Assembly: GCA_003117195.1 (NCBI GenBank)
Contig: BDSI01000017.1
Location: 124,001 to 188,000, forward strand
Length of the DNA: 64,000 nucleotides
Direction of reading: 5' to 3'
Origin: Eudorina sp. 2006-703-Eu-15
Lineage: Eukaryota > Chlorophyta > Chlorophyceae > Chlamydomonadales > Volvocaceae
Shown here one piece after another: positions 33,268 through 43,587 of this stretch (positions are counted from its first letter, which is position 1; every line of letters starts with the position of its first letter). Below the pieces are notes generated by a model that was given only the letters and a program-made list of their open reading frames with translations, was not told the DNA's origin and made no database searches. Position numbers and translations under genes: made by a program.

Positions 33268-35301
33268 GTGCCCACAACGGTACGGCACTGTACGGTACGG
33301 CACATCCCACCACGCTCGCTCGGGCGGTTGGCTAAGTTCGCAGAGGCTGGAGTCGAACAGGGAAATAAGTCAGTTAGGCACTGGTGTCAGGCGGGGTTCA
33401 GACGGGGCTTGGGCACTCAGCACCTCCTTTTCACGCTTCGGCATCTCATCATGCGTCACGCCCGACCGGGGGAATATGGGTTGTTAGTTTGTCAGATCGA
33501 CTTTGAAAAAGCGTTTGATAGGGTGGATCGGGAGCTGCTATGGATTAGGTTACGGGAACGGGGTCTCACAGGGGAAATGTTGCGAGCCATCAGACGAAGC
33601 TACGATAACGTGGAGTTACGTGTGAAGGTTAATGGCCAGAGGAGTGAACCCTTCGAGTCAGTTCAGGGAGTGAAGCAGGGATGCCCGCTGAGCCCCATTC
33701 TTTTCGGTCTGTTCATCGAGGCATTTGCGGATTATGTAGACGAGCACGATTGCAGAGCGCAGCAGTCCCAAAACCCTGTGGTTCGCAATCGCGGGGTCCC
33801 CGAGCTGCTTTACGCCGATGACATGACCTTGTTCGCCACCAACCGGGCACGAATGCAATTTTTGCTGGACAGGCTGTCGGAGTTTTGTACGGCGTTTGGG
33901 ATGAATCTGAATATTAGTAAATGTGAATTGCTGGTATTTGCAGGCACGCAGCTCTCGCATGACGTGATTATCAAGGATGCAGGTCTGTTGAGGTATGCAG
34001 GGCAGCCCATCCCGATCACGGAAAGAGCTAAGTACCTGGGACTCCGGTATGGCCCGGGGTTTTCTTTTGATTCCTGTCGTATGGAGCTGTGTGACGCGGG
34101 GAGGAAGGCTGCCTTCGCGCTGCTTCGTAAGCTTGAGGTTAGTCGCTTGTTGGTTCCGGACATCATGTTGCGTTGCTTCCAGACGCAAGTCCGAACGGTG
34201 CTCTCGTACGGCGCGGAGGTCTGGGGTCCCGGTGCAATCTGGGAAGTCCTAGGCACTAGGAGCAGGCGCAGGATCATGGAACGGCAAAAATGGGGGCAAA
34301 GGAGGAGCGGAACGCTCTCGGAAGGGGGTGCGGCGTTGCTCTCCAGATGGGGGAAATGGGTGAAGAGCGCAAAGAGTACGGCTGGGGTGTTCAGCAGGGC
34401 AATGGCAGACCCGATGGTAGATGTTCAGAAGATTTTCCTAAGGAGAGTTGTTGATGCCGGGTTACCGCCCAACAGGCTTCTATACGCGGAAACGTCACAG
34501 CTCCCGCTCCAGTATTTCTGGGCGCAGCTAGTCTTTGGGTTTTGGAAGCGAGTAAGCAAACGTAGTACGTCGCTTGCGCACGCCGTGTTAGAGGAGGACA
34601 TTCGGTGTTGGTTAGAGTCGGATAATGCGAGCAACGAGCATGAATATTTTTGGGCGGGAAAGGTATTGCGCATATTTCGGGTACTTGGTTTCGATTACAG
34701 GGAGAAGGTAGACGCAGGGCTGGACACTGTAGCAAAGGCCAAGGCGATCATGGCCCTTGAGATTTCAGCCGATGAGATGCTTAGGGAGTTCCGCCGGCGG
34801 TTACTTGCTGATTGGGACCGCGAGGAAATAAAGGTTAGCCCGCGTGAGTTCCCCGAGTACACGGAGAACGGGGGGGACCAGCACAAGCCTGGGGTCACGG
34901 CGTGCAGGTACGCGCGTTGGATGGGGGTGGAGTACTCGGTAGATGATCATAAGTCGAAGCTGGAGCACATAGCGACGTGCATGCCACGTAGGCACCATAC
35001 CGCACTGATGCGTTTTCGGCTAGGGAGTTGGGATCTCGATGTTTCGAGGTTTGCGAGGCACCCGGGGCGTAGGCCCAGATCGGAGCGCACGTGCCGGGTC
35101 TGCGAGGGGGGCGCCGTAGAAGACGAATTGCATGTGCTAATGGAATGTCCAGTCTATAGGCCTTTACGTGAGGCAGTAAACTTTGATTTTGAGGAGGAGT
35201 CTATGGTGGAGGTCATGACGAAAATGGACCAGGCGAAATTAGGTGACCTTTTGGCGCTAATCCAAAAAGCGCGAAGGGACATTCTCACGAATCGGGCATA
35301 G
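33268..35301 (+). CDS. Non-LTR (LINE-type) reverse transcriptase, 5'-truncated
   Basis: About 677 codons open without a stop. The RT domain begins at motif 2 (CQAGFRRGLGTQ), followed by the catalytic QIDFEKAFDRV motif, the GVKQGCPLSPILFGLF motif, and the YADD catalytic box (LLYADDMTLF), then a thumb region with the LNISKCELLVFAG segment. Near the C-terminus CRVCEGG, DELHVLMECP forms the zinc-finger often found after the RT in plant and algal LINEs. Motifs 0 and 1 and any AP-endonuclease are missing, so the true element started further 5'. The ATG used is simply the first available; an upstream in-frame start is possible. Codon usage is less GC-biased than in adjacent genes. The intact frame suggests recent insertion or a selectively retained copy. 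Confidence 0.9.
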   Translation: MPTTVRHCTVRHIPPRSLGRLAKFAEAGVEQGNKSVRHWCQAGFRRGLGTQHLLFTLRHLIMRHARPGEYGLLVCQIDFEKAFDRVDRELLWIRLRERGLTGEMLRAIRRSYDNVELRVKVNGQRSEPFESVQGVKQGCPLSPILFGLFIEAFADYVDEHDCRAQQSQNPVVRNRGVPELLYADDMTLFATNRARMQFLLDRLSEFCTAFGMNLNISKCELLVFAGTQLSHDVIIKDAGLLRYAGQPIPITERAKYLGLRYGPGFSFDSCRMELCDAGRKAAFALLRKLEVSRLLVPDIMLRCFQTQVRTVLSYGAEVWGPGAIWEVLGTRSRRRIMERQKWGQRRSGTLSEGGAALLSRWGKWVKSAKSTAGVFSRAMADPMVDVQKIFLRRVVDAGLPPNRLLYAETSQLPLQYFWAQLVFGFWKRVSKRSTSLAHAVLEEDIRCWLESDNASNEHEYFWAGKVLRIFRVLGFDYREKVDAGLDTVAKAKAIMALEISADEMLREFRRRLLADWDREEIKVSPREFPEYTENGGDQHKPGVTACRYARWMGVEYSVDDHKSKLEHIATCMPRRHHTALMRFRLGSWDLDVSRFARHPGRRPRSERTCRVCEGGAVEDELHVLMECPVYRPLREAVNFDFEEESMVEVMTKMDQAKLGDLLALIQKARRDILTNRA

Positions 35302-35636
35302 ATTCTTTCCTCCTTTTAGTTAACTTATCTTTGTGCGCCCCTTGACGTAAATCGTTGTGGGGGAACGCATGTCAGTATTGGCCATACGACCAGTACAACA
35401 TGTAACATACATACGCTCGCTCGCCCCTGGGCCGCCCCCTCTCAACCGACTCCAGCCAGGGGCCCGCTCTCTCTCCAACCGACTCGCACCGTCTCCGTGT
35501 CCCGGTCGCCGATGACCCCCAGCTTGCGCATGCAATGCCCCCGCGATTAGGCGCTGTCCGCGTCCCACCCGTCGACCACTAACACGATGCGAGTGTCCGT
35601 TTGCGGGGTCCGTTCTTAAGCCCCCCCCCCCGCGCC

Positions 35637-35869
35637 CACTTGAACTAGCGCCAGTGAGCCGCTTATACTGCACAGCCAGCTGCATTTGTCCGCCAGTTTC
35701 AGGGCCGCACGGGCTCGCCGCTAACAGCAGTTCATTTACTCAGCCTAACCGATCACAAGTATCTTTCCAATTCTCAAAATAAAATGTTACACGAGTCAGG
35801 AAGAACGGTATCCGGCCTGCACTTCTTCCCGCGCAGGAAATGCATGAAATGCTTTTCAGTACATGCTGT
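35637..35869 (-). pseudogene. Duplicated TRRAP exon 1 plus upstream region, splice donor lost
   Basis: Gapless second copy of the 233-bp segment at 31977-32209. It keeps the ATG (35685) and reads MQLAVQYKRLTGASS, but the donor GTGAGT of exon 1 has become GTGGGC followed by a G-run, and no downstream TRRAP exon follows. Because this copy lies about 500 bp from the RBM42 ATG, it probably marks the ancestral position of the TRRAP promoter next to RBM42. Whether it still starts transcription that reaches TRRAP is unknown. Confidence 0.85.
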
Positions 35870-36183
35870 AGTCTCACGACTTCAGTCGTGTGAAGTTGTC
35901 TATGAATGCACGATTTTCCTGATTGCCAAGCTAAAAGCATAAATGATAATGACAGACAATACTGTACTTGCTTCCATCGCTGTAAAGCTTCTTCCATGGT
36001 AGCAACGAATCAGACGACCAATTAGATATTTGTGACGTTTGGTAAACTGGTCTATTAGAATATAACTAGGGTACCACAGCGCCGGTCTGAAAGGAGGCTC
36101 GTAGCTCGTTCGGACAGGACAGTGACTGAGGTTCTCGAGCTCGAGCATTGAAACGTAACGCACGCAATCATCGTGTTTGGAAG
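35870..36183. promoter_or_regulatory. Putative RBM42 promoter, formerly bidirectional with TRRAP
   Basis: This 314-bp stretch sits between the duplicated TRRAP exon 1 copy and the RBM42 start codon. It is AT-richer than its surroundings and contains a short palindrome CACGACTTCAGTCGTG near 35876. There is no clear TATA box. The promoter role is inferred from position only. Confidence 0.4.
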
Positions 36184-38337
36184 ATGGCGGATGACGAATG
36201 GCTCCGATTCCAGGTAAAGTACCGAAGAGGTCAAGAGTTATCTTTGCACGGCGCTGCAACCCCTTCTGGCTGCTGCAGGCTGAGCTAGCGGCCGTGGAGC
36301 ATCAAGCGGCAGCAGGCGATGAGGGTCCATCTTCAGCGGTGGCAGCTGCGCCACCTCCTGCATTAGCCCCGCCCGTTGTTCCGCCCCCGACGCGGCCCCC
36401 GCCGTCAGCTGTTGCACAGGCTCCTCCTGTGGTCTCAAAACCACCCATGCCTGCACCAGTGCCGCCACAGGGGCCGCAGGTGAGACAGCCGTTCACGGGC
36501 TTTGGTATGTTACAAACACCGGCCATGGTGCCATTGTCGCTTTAGGAAAGGGACAAGCAGGCTGCATACATACACCCAAAAGGTACTTTGGAGCTGGTTC
36601 GTGGTTCTTACATGAACGGATACAGCGTTGAAACTCTCGCGCTTGTGCCCCGCGTACGGGGAACCCCTCCAGCTCCCTGACAGCAGCACTTCTGCCTTTC
36701 GCATTCCGGCAGTTCTCTGCGCCCCCGGTGGCACCGCTGGCGCCACCTCCTGGACCAGGGCCGATGGCCGGCATGGGCTACCCGCAGGGCGCTGGAATGC
36801 TCGGACAGCAAGGTGCGTTGGGACAGAGGGCGTGAATGAACATGGCGAGCGCAAGATCATTGGAATGACGCGGCTTTGTGTAGTCGAACAGCCGGACCGA
36901 TGCCGTGTCCTAAACACAAATGGGGCACTGGCGGTGATGTGCGCACCAGTTGCCATCAGCGGCCCCGCACACCAGTCGCGTGGTGACGCTTCCGTGTGCA
37001 CATGCATCCGACCAATATGGTTGGCCTCAGCACGCCCACAAGACACCTGATGGACGTTCTTGCCACGTATTACAGAACCATGTTCAGCGTTGTATAGATC
37101 TATGCTGTTACGACGCGTACTATTGCCCGGGTATCATGTCGCTTCGCTGAGTTTCTTGATATCACGGCACCTATGCTCCCCTGGGTTCAGTTCTACGGTT
37201 GCACAACAACCGGTCACAACAACCGGTCAGGCGCGGCGGAGTTAATGGCAATTGCAAGATATTTCGCATTTGAGTGCAAGAGCTGTACTGCGTGAGCATA
37301 GGCTTTGTTCCAGCTTTCTGATACGGAACCTGCCCCTATTAAATTTTTACCCCTCGACAATCCACGCCATACACTATTGCATGGTACAGGGATGATGCAG
37401 GCGGGCCTGCCCATGGGAGCGGGTGTGGGCATGGGCATGGGTGGCGGCGGTATGGGCGGCATGGGGATGGGCATGGGGATGCAGCAGCAGCAACAACAAC
37501 AACTGCAGCAGCAGCCGGGCGGCGCAGCGGCCAAGCCGGGCGGGTCGAAGCCGCAGCAGCAGGGCAAGAAGAAGGTCTTGCTGCGCGAGGCGGGCGGTCA
37601 GAAGTGGGTTGACCCGTCACTGAACGAGTGGCCGGATAACGATTTCCGCATCTTCGTGGGCGATCTGGGTAACGAGGTGACGGACGACCTGCTGGCCAAG
37701 TCGTTCTCCAAGTACTCATCTTTCGCAAAGGCGAAGGTAAGGCGGCGGAAGTGACTGAGCATCGGTTGAGGGGTTCCAGGGGCCATGGCACTCGGGCCAA
37801 GGTTGTGGGGGGTTGCATTCGCTCCCTCATGCCGCTCGCGGCTCGGGTTGCGAATGCTGTAGTAATCCTGAGCAGAGGTTTTGTGCGATTGCGCGACGCA
37901 TTCGACCGTAAGGCCATATGGTCTCAGCATCGTCCGTGCGTGGGATTCCCTGAGGAATGGAGACGCGACGGGTGTAACTGGGTTCCCAGAGTATGCTAGT
38001 CGGTTCGGAGAGTTTGCGAATTGGTACCGCGACCCTAAGTATTCGCCAGAGAGACGGTTGGACATTAGGTTTGGGGCGTTGACAGCTTGAACGGCTGCTC
38101 TTGTATGCATGGCCACAGGTGGTTCGAGACCAGCGCACCAAGAAGAGTAAAGGCTACGGTTTCGTGAGCTTCCTGGACGGCAATGACTTTGCCAAGGCGC
38201 TTCGGGAGATGAACGGCAAATACATAGGCAATCGGCCCTGCAAGCTGAGCAAGAGCAGTTGGGACGAGCGGACGATCCGCAAGGTGACCATGCGCGAGCC
38301 CCAGGGCGGCAGCGCTAACAAGAAGCAGAAGAGATGA
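36184..38337 (+). CDS. RBM42: RBM42-like RNA-binding protein (single RRM)
   Basis: Five exons: 36184-36213, 36279-36479, 36713-36812, 37390-37736 and 38119-38337, all phase-consistent, giving 298 residues. The N-terminal half is Pro/Ala- then Gly/Met-rich with a Gln run. The C-terminal RRM (about residues 195-275) contains RNP2 (RIFVGDLGNEV) and RNP1 (KGYGFVSF), followed by MREMNGKYIGNRPCKL and a short basic tail. The WVDPSLNEWPDNDFRIF lead-in is diagnostic of RBM42, a spliceosome- and hnRNP K-associated protein of nucleus and stress granules in animals. The start MADDEW is the first ATG after the divergent promoter region. Confidence 0.9.
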
Positions 38338-38696
38338 GTGAGGGCGGTACATGACCGTACTGCGCGTGCTTCGTGATCTGATGATAGCCCTTTGCCAAGC
38401 GTTGTCCACAAGCGCGGCACAGTGACGGCCTGGAACGGCACGTTGACTTTTTGTTACCCGAAACATGGACGTGTCTTGTTGCCGGATGCACAGGTCGTGC
38501 TTGCTGGGCATTGGTGCCGCTGTCTAAACCGTTGGGATGCAGGATAAGTGTCTAACTGATGCATTCACTAGAAATTGAGTGTGGACATGGTACATTCGGG
38601 TGTGTTTTCAGTGGAAGTACGGCGTTGTTGAGTTTGACGTACTCGACAGGTTGAACATGACGCGACTGGCATCGTTGTTTTGTGTAAGCCTTAAAG
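38338..38696. other. RBM42 3' UTR and lumazine synthase 5' region
   Basis: Only 359 bp separate the RBM42 stop from the next ATG on the same strand. A TGTAA pentamer at 38683-38687 lies 10 nt before that ATG, so the RBM42 3' end and the promoter of the next gene may overlap. The pentamer could also be chance. Confidence 0.4.
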
Positions 38697-40117
38697 ATGG
38701 CCTCGCTTCAGTCTAAGCCTTGCGTGCGGGCTGCTGGGGCTGCCCGGCAGCACCAACTAGTGCCGACCCGGCTAGGAATTTCGAGGCCATCAGTTGTCGC
38801 TATTCCTATTCATGAATCTCAAGTGAAATATTCTGGAGCCGTTCGTGAGAAGATTACTGTCGGTGCTACTCGGCTTGCGCTCGGCCGCCGACTCAGCATT
38901 TCTTCTTCACTACCTCTGCAGGCGGATTCGCTGAAATCTCTCGGGATCGTACTCGTACTTGTGCATACACTGGTTCGGTGATGGCGGAGCCAGGCACAAA
39001 GTACGCAATCGTCGTGGCCAAATTCAACAGCCTTATTACCAAAGGTCTCCTGGAGGGCGCGATCGAGACGTTTGAGGATCACGGTGTCCACGAGGACGAC
39101 ATTGACGTGAGATAAAAATTCGTTGGTTGCCAGAAACAAAATCTGGTTCTGGCAGTGACATCGCACTGACGACGCAGGTCGCATGGGTTCCTGGCAGCTT
39201 TGAGCTGCCCCTCGTGGCCAAAGCCATGGCCAAATCTGGCAAATATGCCGCCGTCGTCTGCATCGGGGCCATCGTAAGTATAGTTTCAGGTGTCAACAGG
39301 GACGACAGCTTGCGCTGACGACTGCTCTACATCGTCGGGTTGCTCGGCAAGCGCGGATACTGATCCTTGATCCTTGATCGCATACCTCCTGTCTTATGCC
39401 AACAGATCCGCGGCGCGACAACGCACTACGACGCCGTCGTCAGCGCAGCCACGAGCGGTGTGCTTAACGCCAGCACCGACACGGGTGAGGACGTTGCGCC
39501 CAGCAGGGGTCATCGCAGCCGTCGCGGAGTAAGCGCTCCAATTCACAGACCAGGAGACCCAAGCCATCTGTGATTCCAACGATGTGAACGCCCAAGCGAG
39601 CACCGCCTGGCGGCGACACGCGGCATCCACGCGGGACAGGCTGACGACCGGCAGCACAGCGATGCATCCCTGCCCCGATGCATGATGCCCGATGCTCGAT
39701 GCCCCTGTCAATCAGACGGGTGCACACCGCACTTAGGGAAACAGCTCCTTTCCGCCTCCACTCACATCAGTACTCACGCAATTCCAACGTATGTATCGGC
39801 CGCAGGCGTGCCGGTGATCTTCGGCGTCCTCACCACCGACGATCTGGAGCAGGTAGGGCACGCTCGGCCCTGCCCACTGGAGGCCAGGCATATCTGTACT
39901 ACGCACCTGCTCGGCTAGCGGGTGTTTCCGTTGTCCCGCGTGTTGGTGATGCTCGTCGGCTTCCGCTGAATTTTCGGGGCTCATCCCTCCACAGGCTCTG
40001 GACCGTACCGGGGGCAAGGTTGGCAACAAAGGCGGCGAGGCGGCCCTGACCGCGGTGGAGATGGCCACCCTCCTGACGAAGTTGCGGTCGGACGAAAGGG
40101 CTGTCACCGAGTGGTGA
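38697..40117 (+). CDS. RIBH: 6,7-dimethyl-8-ribityllumazine synthase, plastid-targeted
   Basis: Catalyses condensation of 5-amino-6-ribitylamino-uracil with dihydroxybutanone phosphate, the penultimate step of riboflavin synthesis. In plants and algae it is plastid-located. Six exons: 38697-38844, 38922-39106, 39178-39273, 39406-39484, 39806-39852 and 39995-40117, all phase-consistent, giving 225 residues. Residues 1-70 are a Ser/Arg/Ala-rich transit peptide. The mature enzyme shows the conserved [11 protein letters not shown] (substrate Phe-Asn), [19 protein letters not shown] (catalytic His), [15 protein letters not shown] and GNKGGEAA motifs. Length of the mature part matches the family. 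The exon 1 donor (C/GTGAGA at 38844) is the least certain; it gives the right phase. Confidence 0.93.
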
Positions 40118-41063
40118 TCTGGAGACCGCTGGTGCGCTTCGCAATCGCGACCACACTGTGCCATGCTGCGCGACCCGGCGGAACGCCAACCTCGGAGTTC
40201 GGGGCCCGGTTGGATGGGTGGGGCGTTGTGGCGGCCTTGGTCGCATCGTTCCCCGCTGTCAAATAACCGGTGCGTTCATAGCCGGTGCGCTCACGAAGGA
40301 TAAGGCGCTTCTTTCCTGGTCAACGTCTGTCATGCACCCCGCTGGCCTGTGCCGCACATCAGAGGACTTTACTGCAGTCGCACATTTTGGTCATGGCGCC
40401 GATTTAGAGTAGTATCCCTGAGGGACGGAGGGACGTGGGGCGCCGTTCATGATGTGGGTCGCCGGATATGGCGATGCCCTGACACACGGATCGACACGTG
40501 TCGGAAATTATCACCGTTGGTTGATGAACCAGCGTCGGGCCGGACCCAGGGGTCCATGCCGTACAGTTCTTGCTGCCCTGATGTTTGAACTGGATATAAC
40601 ACTGCGTGCGGTACACATGGGGCTTTTTTCCGGCTTTGAGGACTAATCAGTATCAGGTCAGGTCGTATTCAGCGAAATTTTGGACATAGGCTATATACAG
40701 GCTTGGGCCTGGCGGCTTGGCTCCCACATGGCAACTGGTCTAGGGCTTTTCCTGTAGCTCCTCTGTAACGCCTCCGCCAGATTTCGTCATGCAGCTTCCG
40801 CATCTGGTTTGTCGTGTATGAATTGCATGAAGGCCTCTTCTCTGGCCCGTTCCTCAGCTCCTGTTCTGTCGTCCATGCCAGTCCCCTTTTGCCCTGAGTG
40901 AACCGTATGCAGTCTGTAGTAGTCTGTACACACACGAGGCCCAAAGATTGTCGTGGCGGGCATGTTGCAGGCAATTGCAGAGGCCGGTGGTAAGCCAATT
41001 ACACCAAACAAGCAGGGTTGTCTGAAACAAATTTGGTGGGAATCAACGTGTGGTGGGGAGGGA
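40118..41063. other. Lumazine synthase 3' flank, no gene recognised
   Basis: No exon-like pattern could be supported on either strand. A TGTAA at 40763-40767 is the first plausible polyadenylation pentamer downstream of the lumazine synthase stop, which would imply a 3' UTR of about 650 nt. Confidence 0.4.
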
Positions 41064-41664
41064 TGGGGGCTGGGGCACTTGGTTTCATCCTGTCGCAAGT
41101 TGTGCAATTTCTAGTCTGTAACGCTTCGTCTATGCGCAGATAATTGGTTGGACAAAATTTGCACAGGTGTTGACAAGCTGGAGTCCGGGGCCCGTTGCAG
41201 TATGTCAGTTGAAACGAACTGCTAGGCGTGGTTAAGAGGGATTTCAACTAACATACTGTCCGTTCCGCACCGGACTCCAGCTTGTGAACACCTGAGCCAC
41301 GCCTCCCTTGCGGGCACTGTCCCAGCTGTGACGAGCGTGACCCATGGGTACTGCGTTACGGCAGTTAAGCGTGCAGAATATGTGCCGTGCCGGTAACAAG
41401 GTTTGGATCATGTCAACGTGAGCGCCCGCACTGGGTCAGTGAGTGATATGTTGACGTCCGAGGAATGCGAGACTACCTTTTCAGGCAGTACGCGGCCCTC
41501 GCCGTCCGCAGCTGTCTGCATGCCAAACACAACGGCCAACCCTTGCCCATACAGGTGCGAACAAACGGAGTTTTGTCCAACCAATGAACTTCACACAGGC
41601 GAAGCGTCACAGCCTAAACATTGCACAATTTGCGACCGGAATAAACCAGGCGTACCGGCCCCGT
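41064..41664. repeat. Diverged inverted-repeat pair (arms about 100 bp)
   Basis: The left arm (about 41064-41164) read on the minus strand aligns with the right arm (about 41555-41662) on the plus strand: shared blocks TTTTGTCCAACCAAT, CGAAGCGT, ATTGCACAA and TTGCGAC, with the left arm lacking a short segment. Translated in register, both arms share FCPTN, then EA, then CT-x-CDR-x-KP and PAP, i.e. two Cys-rich peptides. The pair brackets a tighter palindrome (41164-41294). This may be a degenerate foldback or MITE-like element. Confidence 0.65.
41164..41294. repeat. Palindrome with arms of about 50 bp
   Basis: CAGGTGTTGACAAGCTGGAG at 41164 is mirrored by the reverse complement ending at 41294, with one mismatch in the first 25 bp. 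Matching continues through CAGTATGT and AGTTGAAA, leaving a loop of about 27 bp. It adjoins the left arm of the larger inverted-repeat pair. Confidence 0.85.
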
Positions 41665-41998
41665 TGGTCCAACGTCAAGTAGAGCACACAACTTGTTCTT
41701 CGACACTATTTGACCAAATTTATATTCGTCAGTGATAGAACACGAACTTACATTTGCAGTGCTCACTAGTTGCTTTTCAGCACTCTGGTCCCGAAGCTCC
41801 CGATAGCCCAAGAAAAATTGTAACAGCAGCAACATAAAAATAAGCTCTGGTATCAATGAATATGTAATGTGCAACGCATGACTGAAAGGAAGAGTTTGTG
41901 CACCCGGCCGTACGGCGCCGCTGGAGCCACAAGAGTCGTGCGTCAAGCAGGCTTCCTTGCTAGGTTTGCAGTTGTTTGAAACGTAACTTTGCGAAAAG
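41665..41998. promoter_or_regulatory. Upstream region of plastid L1 gene
   Basis: An AT-richer stretch of about 330 bp before the L1 start codon. It presumably holds the promoter and 5' UTR. No specific element was recognised. Confidence 0.35.
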
Positions 41999-43587
41999 AT
42001 GGCCACGTTTGCTCTGCAGCAACGGCTGCTGCAGCCGACCGCCGGCGTCCGCCGGTGCCCGGCTCCGTTCAAGCCGGTCATCCCTAGCCGGCTGCAGCGC
42101 CTGCAGGACATCGTGGTGCACGCAGCAGCTGTTGAGGAGTATGAGGAGGAGATCGTGCAGGTTGCCAGCAAGCAGCAGAATGTTCGGCGCGAGAAGCCTC
42201 GCTCCAAGCGCTTCAAGGCGATGCAGCTGAAGACTCCTGGCCGCACATCGGAGCTGGATCCCAAGGAGGCTATCAAGCTCATGAAGCAGACCGCTTCGAC
42301 CAAGTTCACTGAGAGCGTTGAGTTCCACGCCCGCATGGGGTTGGACCCTAAGTTCTCGGACCAGCAGCTGCGCGCCACCGTCTCACTGCCATTCGGCACT
42401 GGCAAGGAGCTGCGTGTTGCTGTTCTTACCCAAAACGACAACCTGCGCCTGGCCAAGGAGGCTGGTGCTGATGTCGTGGGCGCGGATGACCTTATTGAGA
42501 AAATCAGCGGCGGCTTCATGGAGTTCGATAAGCTGATTGCGACCCCTGATATGATGCCTAAGGTCGCGAAGCTCGGTCGCGTGCTGGGCCCACGTGGTCT
42601 CATGCCCAACCCGAAGGCCGGCACGGTCACCACCGACGTCGCAGGGGTGAGTGGTACAGCATTCCCCGAGGCCCCCCCTGCCAACACGACTCCTGGATTG
42701 TCTTTTGGCTGAAGTGATACACGGGGCATTGTTATTAATGGGAATGAACGTGGTGCTGGGGATGGGCATGAGAGGTGGATGGGAGGCAATGTCGGCATAC
42801 CGGCTCTCCCCTGTACCGAACTTCGCCCGCGGCGGCCATGCGCATTATTGCTTCGGTCTACGCCATAGCGCAGTAGCCAAGAGGATATCATGTCCACGCA
42901 CTTGGTTTTATCATGGAGGAACACGGTCGAGGATTTTGCCTGGGTGGTTGCGGCATACAATTCTTGGGATGTTTTTACCATACGCAGACTGTCAAGGACT
43001 TCAAGGGTGGCAAGGTGGAGTACCGCCTGGACAAGACGGGGAACCTGCACGTGCTGTTCGGTCGCGCTGACTTCAAGGAGGACGATCTTCTCTTCAACCT
43101 GAAGGCTGTGCAGGTGCGTGCCTTCCAAGTAGGATAACGGAACTGATTCGGTCATGGTCTGTGATGCATGGGCCTGTTGATTGCTGGGGATTACTGGCAG
43201 TGCAGAAACTCACTGAGACGAAGGGCCTCGGGAGCACGTAGCAAATGGCCTGACGGACAAATGTAGGGCTTTGGGGTTGGGGATAGAACGAAGCATCAAA
43301 TGCAAATACCTCCAGCAGTTATCTAACACAAACATTCAAGAGGGATTTGTCAGGCACCATAGTTCTTAGGATCCTTGAATGGAAGACCATCATCTGGAGA
43401 CACACAAACCGGATCCTCCCTTGGGGCGCGTTGCTGCCTAATTCGTCCGCAGGAGTCCATTGACGCCAACAAGCCGCCGGGCGCTAAGGGCGTGTACTGG
43501 AAGAGCATGTACGTGTGCAGCACCATGGGCCCGTCGCTGCGGCTGAGCGTGTCGGCTCTGCAGAACACCAAGGGCAAGGCCGAGTAA
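41999..43587 (+). CDS. PRPL1: Plastid ribosomal protein L1 (uL1c)
   Basis: Large-subunit protein of the chloroplast ribosome that binds 23S rRNA at the L1 stalk. Three exons: 41999-42646, 42988-43113 and 43453-43587, phase-consistent, 302 residues. The first 40 or so residues are a transit peptide ([11 protein letters not shown]) with a plausible V-x-A cleavage site at VVHAAA. The bacterial-type L1 core follows: [42 protein letters not shown] (signature loop), [16 protein letters not shown] and [10 protein letters not shown] near the C-terminus. A short acidic/basic stretch between transit peptide and core is typical of plastid L1. Confidence 0.96.

Larger units (their letters stand above)
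32210..35636 (+). mobile_element. Non-LTR retroelement block inserted in the TRRAP/RBM42 intergenic space
   Basis: About 3.4 kb between the two copies of the 233-bp repeat. It contains about 400 bp of unassigned sequence, a hairpin-forming inverted repeat (32614-32956), about 300 bp of unassigned sequence, the reverse transcriptase frame (33268-35301) and a 335-bp tail. The tail has TGTAA at 35401-35405, about 100 nt past the stop, and ends in a C-rich run. Its composition is visibly more AT-rich than the neighbouring genes. No endonuclease domain is present, so the LINE portion is 5'-truncated. No short target-site duplication was found by eye. Confidence 0.75.

Noticed and set aside
31977..35869. 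The 233-bp repeats as LTRs of an LTR retrotransposon
   Set aside because: One copy contains the genuine conserved TRRAP exon 1, and the element's RT is of the non-LTR type with no integrase, protease or RNase H seen.
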